Part shown: piece after piece, positions 1 to 7,531 of the stretch
Numbering within the stretch: the first letter of the stretch is position 1
Layout: every line of letters begins with the position of its first letter
Origin: Arcanobacterium sp.
Lineage (GTDB): Bacteria > Actinomycetota > Actinomycetes > Actinomycetales > Actinomycetaceae
Reading direction: 5' to 3'
DNA length: 42,859 nt
NCBI GenBank assembly: GCA_022768785.1
Contig: JALELI010000079.1
Location: 1-42,859, forward strand
The notes under the pieces: generated by a model
What the model saw: only the letters and a program-made list of their open reading frames with translations
Databases searched by the model: none
What the model was told of the DNA's origin: nothing
Position numbers and translations under genes: made by a program

Positions 1-1
1 A

Positions 2-46
2 TGGAACGACCTCCACACCTCCACGCCATACCGCAACGACTACTAA
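2..46 (+). CDS. C-terminal tail of an unidentified protein (partial, cut by left edge)
   Basis: The first bases can be read in frame 2 as the last 14 codons of a gene, ending WNDLHTSTPYRNDY and a TAA stop at 44-46. Nearly every codon ends in G or C, as expected for a coding tail and unlike the AT-richer sequence right after the stop. The ATG at position 1 is in another frame and opens only a 19-codon ORF. The fragment is too short to identify. It converges on the histidine kinase gene that ends at 138. Confidence 0.35.
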   Translation, partial: WNDLHTSTPYRNDY

Positions 47-73
47 CCCAAAATCAATAACTTTTGTCCTATA

Positions 74-91
74 GCCCCGATACGTTGGGGC
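74..91. terminator. Possible weak terminator hairpin between convergent genes
   Basis: GCCCC (74-78) pairs with GGGGC (87-91) around an 8-nt loop. It lies between the plus-strand tail ending at 46 and the minus-strand kinase ending at 138. The stem is short and has no clear T-run, so this is a weak call. Confidence 0.25.
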
Positions 92-137
92 AGTGGGAGG
101 CGTGTTGTGGCGAAGCAGGTGCGGCGGAGTGAACGAT

Positions 138-1691
138 TTAATCGTGCGGAGTAACTATATCGCCCTTGATACGTTTGGTGATTACGTTAGGGAATGTGAG
201 GCTCACTGTGAGCCCGCCGCCAGGAGTTTGAGATACACGCGCTGTGCCGCCGTGGGCAGCGAGAGTAGCCGCCACAATAGAGAGGCCGAGGCCAGTACCT
301 CCAGTATCGCGGGAGCGAGATGCATCTGTGCGGTAGAAACGTTCAAAAATTCGTTTGCGATCTGCGGCCTTGATTCCAGGGCCGTGATCGCGCACTTCCA
401 CCACGGCCTCATTGGGTGCTTCTGGCCGCACTCCCACGGCCACTTCTACTGCAGCTTCGGTGGGGGTATGCGTGAGCACATTTGCCAGCAGGTTGGCTAA
501 CACCTGCTCCACCTTATCGGAATCTGCCATCACGCTGAGTGGCTGGGGGGCGCCACCATCGAGTGCAATCACAGTGGCGTGCCGCTCAGGGGCGCGGGCG
601 TGGAAATCATCTACGGCGTCAAATGCGGCATTAGTGAGATCCACTTCGGTGTAAGTGAGCCCGCGTCCTTCATCGAGCCGAGCGAGCTTGAGCAAATCTT
701 CTACGAGATTGCCCATGCGAGTGGCTTCCGATTCGATGCGTTCAAAAGCGTGGTTCACCTGGTTTTCTGGAACTCCTCCCATGCGGTAGAGCTCGGCGTA
801 TCCTCGCACAGTGGCCAGCGGAGTGCGCAGCTCGTGAGAGGCATCGGAAACGAACTGCCGCATGCGCTGCTCGGAGGCATGCTGTACCCCGAAGGCGTAC
901 TCGATATTAGCGAGCATGGTGTTGATCGAATCAGCTAGTGCGCCCACTTCTGTGCTCGGTGGGATTGGGGGCACGCGGCTAGAGATCTCTCCAGCTGCCA
1001 CTTGATGAGTGACGCGTTCGATTGTGCGCACTCCGCGTAAAGCGCGTTGTACCACAATATAAGAGAGAAAAGCTCCGATCAGCACGATGATGATCGCGAG
1101 AGCAATCATCACTTGTACGAGGCTGCTCACAGCTTGCATTACAGATGCCAATGGTAATGCGATCAGCACGTTTCCAGCCGATTCTCCGGAAGCATCAGAT
1201 TTGAGTGGCACCACAATGCCGCGCCAGAGCACGCCGTCTTTCGTGCCGCGCATTGTGAATGGCACGCTCGCGGCGGCTGCAGGAGTACGCAGCATGGCAG
1301 CTGATTCGGCGGGAGTGCCATACGCCGCATCTACCTGCGAATGGATCACTTCGATAGGGGTGCGGTAGGTGAGGTCGATGTAGAAGTAAAAATCCGATGG
1401 AATCACTTGCACTTCAGAATCATTGACGATGCGATCCACGGTTTGGCTCGCGATGATTCGGCCTGAGGAGATAAGTGAACGATCTACTTCGTCGGTGAGA
1501 TAGAGCCGCAGCGTGAGGCCGATTAAGAAGATTACAACGGTGAGCACTGCCGAGATGAGCCCTACGAATGTGAGCATAATTCGAAATGAAAGTGAGCCTA
1601 AGAGCTTTTGTTTGGGGGCTACTGGTGAGTGAGTGGGCAGTGGCGTTGGCACCGGGATACGGGTGGGAGCCTTTTGCTTTGTGAACTTCAT
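138..1691 (-). CDS. Sensor histidine kinase (HAMP, HisKA, HATPase_c)
   Basis: Membrane-bound sensor kinase of 517 residues that should autophosphorylate on histidine and pass the phosphate to the regulator encoded just upstream. A Pro-rich cytoplasmic start is followed by TM1 (about 36-64), an extracytoplasmic sensor region (about 65-185), TM2 (about 190-215), HAMP (about 216-270), and HisKA with the H-box SHELRTPL (His286). The ATPase domain has the N-box around N400-N404, G1 DHGPGI (435-440) and G2 GGTGLGL (464-470). All catalytic boxes look intact. The gene starts 35 nt after the regulator's stop, so the two are almost certainly co-transcribed. The architecture is that of actinobacterial PhoR/TrcS-type kinases. 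The signal is not evident from the sensor region. Confidence 0.93.
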   Translation of the reverse strand: MKFTKQKAPTRIPVPTPLPTHSPVAPKQKLLGSLSFRIMLTFVGLISAVLTVVIFLIGLTLRLYLTDEVDRSLISSGRIIASQTVDRIVNDSEVQVIPSDFYFYIDLTYRTPIEVIHSQVDAAYGTPAESAAMLRTPAAAASVPFTMRGTKDGVLWRGIVVPLKSDASGESAGNVLIALPLASVMQAVSSLVQVMIALAIIIVLIGAFLSYIVVQRALRGVRTIERVTHQVAAGEISSRVPPIPPSTEVGALADSINTMLANIEYAFGVQHASEQRMRQFVSDASHELRTPLATVRGYAELYRMGGVPENQVNHAFERIESEATRMGNLVEDLLKLARLDEGRGLTYTEVDLTNAAFDAVDDFHARAPERHATVIALDGGAPQPLSVMADSDKVEQVLANLLANVLTHTPTEAAVEVAVGVRPEAPNEAVVEVRDHGPGIKAADRKRIFERFYRTDASRSRDTGGTGLGLSIVAATLAAHGGTARVSQTPGGGLTVSLTFPNVITKRIKGDIVTPHD

Positions 1692-1726
1692 GGGCGCTCG
1701 GATCTAGTGGCTCGTGTGGCCACCTG

Positions 1727-2467
1727 TTATTTTTGCACCCGCAGCATGTATCCAATGCCGCGTTTTGTGTGGATAAGTGGTTCGATTGTGGCAGCTTCTG
1801 CTGGGTTGGTGATGCCCAGGCCTTCAGGCGAATCTATTTTGCGGCGCAGATAGGAAATGTAGGATTCCACGATGGCGGTGTCTCCATGCCAGTTGTAATC
1901 CCACACGTGATCGAGGATCTGGATTTTTGACACCACTCGCTCGGCATTGAGCATCAGATAGCGTAAGAGTTTGAATTCCGTGGGTGAGAGCTCAATCTCA
2001 TGGCCTGCTCGGCGCACCTCATACGAATCTTCATCGAGCTCCAGATCGTGATAGTGAATCACTGAGCTCTCTTCTTGCAACGGGCGGGTGCGGCGCAAAA
2101 TCGCCCGCACCCGGGCGATCAATTCTTCAAGTGAAAATGGCTTGGTGATGTAATCATCGGCGCCGATGGTGAGCCCTTGAATTTTATCGTGCACGTCATC
2201 TTTTGCGGTGAGAAATAGCACTGGCAGATCTGGCTCGTGCTCGCGTAGGTGGCGGAGCACTTCAAAGCCGTCCATATCAGGCAACATAATATCGAGAATC
2301 ACGAGATCTGCACCAAAATCGTTTTCGATTTTTAGGGCCTGGTGGCCATCTGCGGCTGCTTCTACGGAGAACCCTGCGAAACGCAAGGAAACGGAAAGCA
2401 GCTCACGAATATTGGGCTCATCGTCCACCACGAGGAGGCGCGCTTCTGGTGCTTTTTGTTCAGCCAT
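1727..2467 (-). CDS. OmpR/PhoB-family response regulator, PhoP/TrcR-type
   Basis: DNA-binding response regulator of 246 residues, partner of the downstream kinase. The receiver domain starts LLVVDDEPNIRELL, with acidic residues D15/D16, phospho-acceptor Asp59 in LDIMLPD, Thr87 and Lys109 in TKPFSLEE. The C-terminal winged helix carries LSPTEFKLLRYL and a recognition region with VESYISYLRRKID. This resembles mycobacterial PhoP/TrcR more than KdpE. About 13 extra residues sit between RRKID and the terminal wing (HTKRGIGYML). The reading frame is open further upstream to 2605, but the conserved receiver fold begins right after the ATG at 2467, so that start is chosen. Confidence 0.92.
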   Translation of the reverse strand: MAEQKAPEARLLVVDDEPNIRELLSVSLRFAGFSVEAAADGHQALKIENDFGADLVILDIMLPDMDGFEVLRHLREHEPDLPVLFLTAKDDVHDKIQGLTIGADDYITKPFSLEELIARVRAILRRTRPLQEESSVIHYHDLELDEDSYEVRRAGHEIELSPTEFKLLRYLMLNAERVVSKIQILDHVWDYNWHGDTAIVESYISYLRRKIDSPEGLGITNPAEAATIEPLIHTKRGIGYMLRVQK

Positions 2468-2576
2468 ACACTTGATTGTGCTCGATTTTTCTGGGAATTG
2501 GCTGGGAATGAGGATTAGCTGTGGGTGCTCTCTAAGGCGAGCGCCCAGCCTGTGCAGTATGAGTTTATACACACGT

Positions 2577-2622
2577 ATAACGGCGATTTCCCAGTGTTTC
2601 AACACTGGAAAATCGCCGTTAT
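2577..2622. repeat. Long inverted repeat (22-bp arms) upstream of the response regulator
   Basis: Arms 2577-2598 and 2601-2622 are complementary over 22 positions with one mismatch and almost no spacer. The inner part is CCAGTGTT/AACACTGG. It lies between the end of the PspA-like gene (2823) and the regulator start (2467). It may be a terminator for the pspA-like gene, although no T-run follows, or a regulatory element for the two-component operon. Confidence 0.6.
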
Positions 2623-2822
2623 AGCAAGGCTTGCTGCAGCCATAATGAGCAGAGAACTCACGCCGCTGCTCCCCGCATTGTGCGGTTCGCAGAGCTAGCC
2701 GCAGCTGTGATGAGCAGTCACGGGCTGATATCGCTTTCCGTGTGCGCGCATAAGTGTGGGCGAATTGCTACGGATTGGTAGCGTTCACGTTGCCCACTCG
2801 ATGTGTGCACATTAGGGGTACA

Positions 2823-3578
2823 TCAGTATGCTGTGAACTCTTTGCCTTCGATCTGTGCGGGTGCTTCGCCAGCTTGGAGAGCTGCAAGGCGTGCCTCGAT
2901 TTCGGCGGTATCTTCACTGGCGGTGAGCTGAGCAAATTGTTCATCGAGTGAGCTGGCAGCCACTTCGGCTTTTCCGGCTGCAAGCGCTTCAGTGCGGCGC
3001 ACTTTATCTTCAAAGCGGCCAAGCTCTGAGGTGGGGTCGAGCACGTTGATAGACGCAATAGCATCTTGCACCTGATTTTGTGCCTCTGCACTCTTCTGGC
3101 GGGCCACAAGCTGATCGCGCTTGTTCTTCAAATCTGCGAGCTTTGTGCGCATCACATTGAGGCCATCTTTGAGCTTGTTCACCACATCTTGCTGGGAAGA
3201 GATAATCGGCTCTGCCTCTTTCATCTCTTTTTCGGCTTGGATCTGGCGCTCGAGAGCCACTTTAGCCAGGTTGTTAAAGCGTTCCGCAGCTTCGGCATTT
3301 CCCGCAGCAGTGAGCTCTTTGGCTTTTGCCACAGCGGCGGCAGCTTTCTGCCCCCACTCTTTTGCCGACTGCACATCTTCGTTGTAATCAGCCTCCGCTA
3401 ACCGTAGATTCCCCACGGTGACTGCCACAGCATCTTCAGCTTCGGCGATGGAGTTGGTGTAGTCCCGCACCATCTGATCGAGCATCTTCTGCGGATCCTC
3501 AGCTTTGTCGAGAAGCGCATTGATATTGGCCTTGGCAAGCTGGGCGATACGCCCCAAGATCGATTGCTTTTCTGCCAT
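2823..3578 (-). CDS. PspA/IM30 family membrane-stress protein
   Basis: Protein of 251 residues predicted to be almost entirely alpha-helical coiled coil, with no signal peptide or TM segment. The N-terminus (ILGRIAQLAKANINALLDKA, then DPQKMLDQMVRDY) is the hallmark of PspA/Vipp1/IM30. These are ESCRT-III-like peripheral proteins that assemble on the inner membrane face and preserve membrane integrity under envelope stress. The length is slightly above classical PspA (about 222). The gene lies 84 nt downstream of the TPM-domain gene on the same strand, so the two may form an operon. No PspF/PspC-type partners are visible. A Shine-Dalgarno-like AAAGG precedes the ATG. Confidence 0.92.
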   Translation of the reverse strand: MAEKQSILGRIAQLAKANINALLDKAEDPQKMLDQMVRDYTNSIAEAEDAVAVTVGNLRLAEADYNEDVQSAKEWGQKAAAAVAKAKELTAAGNAEAAERFNNLAKVALERQIQAEKEMKEAEPIISSQQDVVNKLKDGLNVMRTKLADLKNKRDQLVARQKSAEAQNQVQDAIASINVLDPTSELGRFEDKVRRTEALAAGKAEVAASSLDEQFAQLTASEDTAEIEARLAALQAGEAPAQIEGKEFTAY

Positions 3579-3662
3579 CGGTATGAACCTTTCTAATTGG
3601 AGTTTTCATTCCTCATGTTAAAGAAAACGCTGAGGGAGCACGATTATTTTGCAGTTTTTCAC

Positions 3663-5561
3663 TTAGAAGCCGATTCTTCCACTTCCGCTGTCTCCGCCGC
3701 TGAAACCGCCCCCACCGAAGTTCCCGCCGCTGAAACCACCCCCTCCGAAGTTCCCGCTTCCGAAGTTGTTGTTAAAGCCTCTTCCCACTCCATTGAGCAC
3801 CGAAGAAATAACCATTCCTGCAAGGAAACTGCCCATTCCTGAATCATCTGAGCCAGAGCGCCGATCATTCTCCAGCGAATTTCGGGCAGTGGTGATAGCT
3901 TGTTTTGCCAGGCTGGCTGCCCCACGGAAGAGCGGGGTTTGCTGTTCAAGTGGGGCGTGCAGAGCCTGAGAAAATTCTGTGCGGGCACGGGCGAGATATG
4001 TGCGGGCGTCAGGGCCAACCCCGGATCGATAACCATTGATGAAGCTCTCTGCCTCATCAATAACAGCTTGAGCGCTCGCTTTTGCCGCGGCGGCAGACTG
4101 CAGCTGTTTTAGCTCCACCTGTTCGCGTTCTCGCACGCCAGCCAATGCCTGATCTAGAGTTGCTTCGGCGCTTTCAAGCCGTTCATTCAGTGCGAGCACA
4201 TCTTGAGCGGTGCCACTTTGAGCCGCGTGTAGCGCCTCTTGAGCAGCTTGCTGAGCGCTCGCAATCGCTGCATCTCCGGCGCCGAGGCGGCGCGCATCTT
4301 CCACATCTGCGCTGAGAGAATGAATATTAGCGGAAAGCTGGGCCGTGGCTTTTTCGAGGAGCTGTGGAGCAGAATCTACGCGGGCGAGCATACGAACGGC
4401 ATTTTCCAAGGTTCCTTCGGCAAGTTTTGTGAACTCTACAGCAGAGTTTCGATCGTTGTGTGCGATCTCTTCTCGCGCTTGATCCAGTGATTTGCTCACG
4501 CTCTCCAGCAGCTTATTCACTTGATCTGGGTAGGTGCTTAGGCTGTGAAACATCGCTTCCGAATAGCTGAGTGAAAGATTTTCTAGCTTTGCCTGTGCGA
4601 GTGGAAGCTGCTGCGCCACTTCGTGACGGCGGGTTTCCAACTGAGCCACTTTGTCTTCCACCCGAGCAGCTAGATTGCGTAATTCGCTGAATCCCTTTTC
4701 CTGAGCTTCTAATGTGCGGCGAGTGGCACTGGCTAACTGCAGAATCTGGGTGTTCATCTGCCGCTGTTGGGCGGGAGTTTCTGGGTGTTCATCGCCCAAC
4801 AAAGTGCGCAGCGAGAACGCCTGTTGCATATTCTGCTTAGCTTGCTCTAGGCTTGCCGCGAATTCTTGTGTGGCCTGCAATCCAAACTCTGCCCGCGCGA
4901 ATTCCAGCTCGGCGCTCGCGGAGCGCACAGCATCATCTACCTGCACGAGTTCAGCACCGGCTTGAGTGGCTAGCTCGTGTAAACTGCGCGCATCTGCCGC
5001 GGCTTTTTTCTTAGCTTTTCGATTCGCGCTCACGATGAGCGCTATGCCAACCAAGAACACCACTCCTAGAAGCACATAGAGCGGAGTTTTGCTTGCGATT
5101 GATCCCCCGCTTAAGAGGGTTTTCACGTTTGTGGCAATGAGCTGCACGCCTTTATCCCACTCACCGTTGTGTAGCGCATCGCGCACTCGCTGATCCCCAG
5201 CAGCTTGTTGTAAGAGCGTTTTAGTGATGCCGGTGCCGCCGGCGTAAAAGCCAATTTCTTTGCCGTTCACTGAGATGGCCACCAAGCCGTCGTACTGCTG
5301 CAGCTTTGATTGAGCCGCGGTGCGTTCTGCCCATGTCTGTGCCTCAATGCCGCCGAAATCAGGCACCACTACGATCCATAGATCATTTCCAGGCACCTCT
5401 TGCACTGCAGCGAGAGCTGCTGCATCGTTGTTGACCACACCGGCGAGATCCTGAAAATTGTTGGTGAGTGTTGTGGGCTCTTCGGCGTATGCTGCACTTG
5501 GCGCACCTAGCATCACTGCTGCTATGAGTAGCGCTGCTCCTACCTTGCGAATCCACTGCAT
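3663..5561 (-). CDS. TPM-domain (TLP18.3/Psb32/MOLO-1) membrane protein with long coiled coil
   Basis: Protein of 632 residues. The signal peptide is MQWIRKVGAALLIAAVM... with a likely cut after AAYA. The TPM domain follows (about 25-155), then one TM segment (about 161-180, PLYVLLGVVFLVGIALIV). A cytoplasmic helical region of about 380 residues rich in Ala, Gln and Glu comes next, probably coiled coil, and the C-terminus is Gly/Ser/Phe-rich with repeated NFGGGGFSGG units. TPM proteins occur in photosystem repair and envelope contexts, and actinobacterial versions often lie next to pspA as here. An ATG 27 nt upstream (5588) is in frame, but 5561 gives the clean signal peptide and has a plausible GGCGAG ribosome site. 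The exact function is unknown; an envelope-stress role is inferred from the neighbour. Confidence 0.85.
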   Translation of the reverse strand: MQWIRKVGAALLIAAVMLGAPSAAYAEEPTTLTNNFQDLAGVVNNDAAALAAVQEVPGNDLWIVVVPDFGGIEAQTWAERTAAQSKLQQYDGLVAISVNGKEIGFYAGGTGITKTLLQQAAGDQRVRDALHNGEWDKGVQLIATNVKTLLSGGSIASKTPLYVLLGVVFLVGIALIVSANRKAKKKAAADARSLHELATQAGAELVQVDDAVRSASAELEFARAEFGLQATQEFAASLEQAKQNMQQAFSLRTLLGDEHPETPAQQRQMNTQILQLASATRRTLEAQEKGFSELRNLAARVEDKVAQLETRRHEVAQQLPLAQAKLENLSLSYSEAMFHSLSTYPDQVNKLLESVSKSLDQAREEIAHNDRNSAVEFTKLAEGTLENAVRMLARVDSAPQLLEKATAQLSANIHSLSADVEDARRLGAGDAAIASAQQAAQEALHAAQSGTAQDVLALNERLESAEATLDQALAGVREREQVELKQLQSAAAAKASAQAVIDEAESFINGYRSGVGPDARTYLARARTEFSQALHAPLEQQTPLFRGAASLAKQAITTARNSLENDRRSGSDDSGMGSFLAGMVISSVLNGVGRGFNNNFGSGNFGGGGFSGGNFGGGGFSGGDSGSGRIGF

Positions 5562-5830
5562 AAGCTCGCCTTTCCACCGCACGCTCATTTCCGTACGGCA
5601 CTAGCGTATCAAGGCGCATGGGGTGAATTTCAGAGAAATTTTCGCTGCGAGCGAGAGCGATGGGCCGCGGAGTGAGTTCATTGCACTTCTCGCTAGGGTA
5701 AAAGCAACTAAAAATGCCATAATAGGAGCAGTGAATACGAGTAGACAGCCAAATTGTGCCTGAGATAGATCGCAGTGCGAATCGCTCATGGCATCGTTTT
5801 GGCGCAGATGAGCGAGAGATGGGGGCCAGG

Positions 5831-6205
5831 GTGCCAACCGGAAAAGTTAAATTTTTTGACGCCGAAAAGGGTTTCGGCTTTATTCTTGGAGACGATGGGA
5901 AAGAAGTGTATCTTCCCGCTAGCTCGGTGCCAATTGGGGCGCGGCTGCGCTCGGGCACGAAAGTGGAATACGGCGTAGGAGATACTCGGCGTGGCCCGGC
6001 AGCATTGCAGGTGTCGGTGCTTCATAAAGAGAAGAGCCTCGTGGAGGCAAATCGGCGCAAGCCGGCAGAATTAGTGCCGCTCGTAGAAGATCTCATTAAG
6101 ATTCTTGACCACGCTTCAGATCGATTGCGGCGTGGAAAGTACCCAGAGGGCGGGCCGCGAATTGCGCAAGCTCTGCGCGCCTTAGCGGAGGATTTTGATG
6201 TCTAA
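5831..6205 (+). CDS. cspB: Cold-shock-domain protein, actinobacterial CspB-type
   Basis: Protein of 124 residues. The first ~65 residues are a cold-shock domain beginning PTGKVKFFDAEKGFGFI, with RNP1-like KGFGFI and an aromatic FF pair for nucleic-acid binding. The second half is a helical extension that includes RLRRGKYPEGG, as in the ~127-residue actinobacterial CspB-like proteins rather than the 67-residue CspA type. It should act as a single-stranded RNA/DNA chaperone. GTG at 5831 is preferred because homologues begin at PTGKVK and a G-rich stretch lies just upstream; ATG at 5819 would add four residues. The RNP2 region reads EVYLPAS, where classical CSPs have a phenylalanine (VFVH-like). 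It overlaps the DUF3027 gene by 8 nt. Confidence 0.88.
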   Translation: MPTGKVKFFDAEKGFGFILGDDGKEVYLPASSVPIGARLRSGTKVEYGVGDTRRGPAALQVSVLHKEKSLVEANRRKPAELVPLVEDLIKILDHASDRLRRGKYPEGGPRIAQALRALAEDFDV

Positions 6206-7127
6206 TTTGCGGATTAATCCCAAAGAAAAGCTCACGAAAGAACCGCTGCTCGCGCAGGCCATCGACGTGGCTCGCGAAGCGCTGTTCGGCGTCACCAGTG
6301 AAAAAAATGTGGGTGAACACGCTGGCCTAGTGCAGGAAGGCGATCGGGTGGTCACCCATGCTTTTGTGTGCCTTATGCCTGGATATCGTGGGTGGTTTTG
6401 GACGGTTACGCTCGCTCGGGCTTCGCGTTCTAAGCGAGTGACGGTTAATGAAGTATCGCTCCGCCCGGGAGCGGAGGCATTGCTCGCGCCGGAATGGGTG
6501 CCGTGGGCTGATCGGTTGCGCCCAGGGGATATTGGCGCCACAGATCGGCTCCCATACGATCCGAAAGATCCGCATCTCACAGAGGTGAATGCTGCGGCGG
6601 AATCGGAGAAACTAGAGGCAGCTGGAGAGTTCTCAGAGTTCAATCCGGATCTCAAGCAAGGGTATGAAGCCACTGATTGTGACGCCGATCGTGCCGCTCA
6701 ATGGGAGTTGGGCGTGGGGCGTGTACGAGTGCTGTCTCAATCTGGCAAAGCAGATGTATTTCGCCGCTGGTATCGCGGGGAGGGTGGCCCGAAGAATCAG
6801 GCTACTCGCGAAGCTAGGGCACACTGCGCCACGTGCGGTTATTTTATGAAGATGGCTGGATCTGCTCGGCAGCTTTTTGGGGTATGTGGAAATGAGTGGA
6901 GCCCCTTTGACGGGCGGGCGGTGTCTGTGGATCACGGCTGTGGAGCTCATTCGGAAACAGACGTGAAGCGTCGTGAACGCTTATGGGTGCAGTCTGAACC
7001 AGTGATAGATGAGGCGGATTTTGAAGTGGGGGCGCGCGCCGAATCCGGCAGCGGCGCTAATGATTCTGGCGATTCTGGAAAAGAAAACGCTGGAGAAGAA
7101 AACAAAACGGCGAGCCTCGTGGAGTGA
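6198..7127 (+). CDS. DUF3027 domain-containing protein
   Basis: Protein of 309 residues, no TM or signal. The DUF3027 features are clear: GYRGWFWTVTLARASRSKRV, then LAPEWVPWADRLRPGD, and a cysteine-bearing C-terminal core with CATCGYFM (CxxC) and VCGNEWSPFDGRAVSVDHGCGAHSE-type residues, which may bind a metal. An acidic tail of about 40 residues follows. The family is widespread in Actinobacteria and its function is unknown to me. The gene starts inside the cspB stop region, with GGAGG about 7 nt before the ATG at 6198, so translation is probably coupled to cspB. This order is conserved in other actinobacteria, with serC also nearby. Confidence 0.9.
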   Translation: MSNLRINPKEKLTKEPLLAQAIDVAREALFGVTSEKNVGEHAGLVQEGDRVVTHAFVCLMPGYRGWFWTVTLARASRSKRVTVNEVSLRPGAEALLAPEWVPWADRLRPGDIGATDRLPYDPKDPHLTEVNAAAESEKLEAAGEFSEFNPDLKQGYEATDCDADRAAQWELGVGRVRVLSQSGKADVFRRWYRGEGGPKNQATREARAHCATCGYFMKMAGSARQLFGVCGNEWSPFDGRAVSVDHGCGAHSETDVKRRERLWVQSEPVIDEADFEVGARAESGSGANDSGDSGKENAGEENKTASLVE

Positions 7128-7174
7128 AACGCAGTGGAATGAGGCACTACGGCGCAGCATGATAACGCTGGTGT

Positions 7175-7320
7175 GCTAGCCCTACGGCTGCTGGTATTTG
7201 CCAGTTGGGAGAAATCTTCAGAGGAAATCTCCCGTGCTAGCCCTGCAGCTGCTGGCATTTGGATCGTGAAATTATGGGTGCCCGCGAGGCTGAATACAGT
7301 TCTACGGCTGCTGGCGTTTG
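7175..7320 (+). repeat. Three copies of a ~25-bp direct repeat
   Basis: Units at 7175-7200, 7236-7261 and 7297-7320 share a core of the form CTACGGCTGCTGG-(T/C/G)-(A/G)TTTG, spaced about 60 bp apart in the gap between the DUF3027 gene and the purine permease. The copies differ by a few bases. No ORF with support covers them. Confidence 0.55.
7204..7233 (-). repeat. Dispersed ~30-bp element, copy 1 (inverted relative to 12977-13006)
   Basis: This stretch is the exact reverse complement of 12977-13006, just after tRNA-Arg. Its ends form an imperfect palindrome (GGGAGA...TCTCCC). A second exact copy 5.8 kb away is well beyond chance and suggests a small interspersed element. Confidence 0.7.
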
Positions 7321-7445
7321 CGCGCAGTGCAAAGCGCAAGCGTTGCTTATAAGCTCACCTATGGTTTCTGGCATAGCGTGTGGGCGTATTAACTGCTGCG
7401 GTGCGTTGTATTAGCAGTGGTGTGCAATGCGGAATGTGGGCATCG

Positions 7446-7476
7446 TCACGTATCTTTCATTATTTGGAATACGTGA
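7446..7476. promoter_or_regulatory. Inverted repeat upstream of the purine permease, candidate operator
   Basis: TCACGTAT (7446-7453) and ATACGTGA (7469-7476) are perfect inverted arms with a 15-nt spacer. The element ends about 55 nt before the permease start. It could be a regulator site or a leader hairpin; no purine riboswitch core was recognised. Confidence 0.4.
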
Positions 7477-7531
7477 TTTCGAATAGTGAGCTTGGTTGGC
7501 TCAGGAGCGTTTGCCCGGGAACACTTAGTAT

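Noticed and set aside
5756-5830. Longer N-terminus for the cold-shock protein
   Set aside because: Residues before PTGKVKFF are unlike the family, and a G-rich ribosome site lies close to the GTG at 5831.
7175-7320. CRISPR-like array
   Set aside because: Only three imperfect units, variable spacing, no cas genes and no further units.
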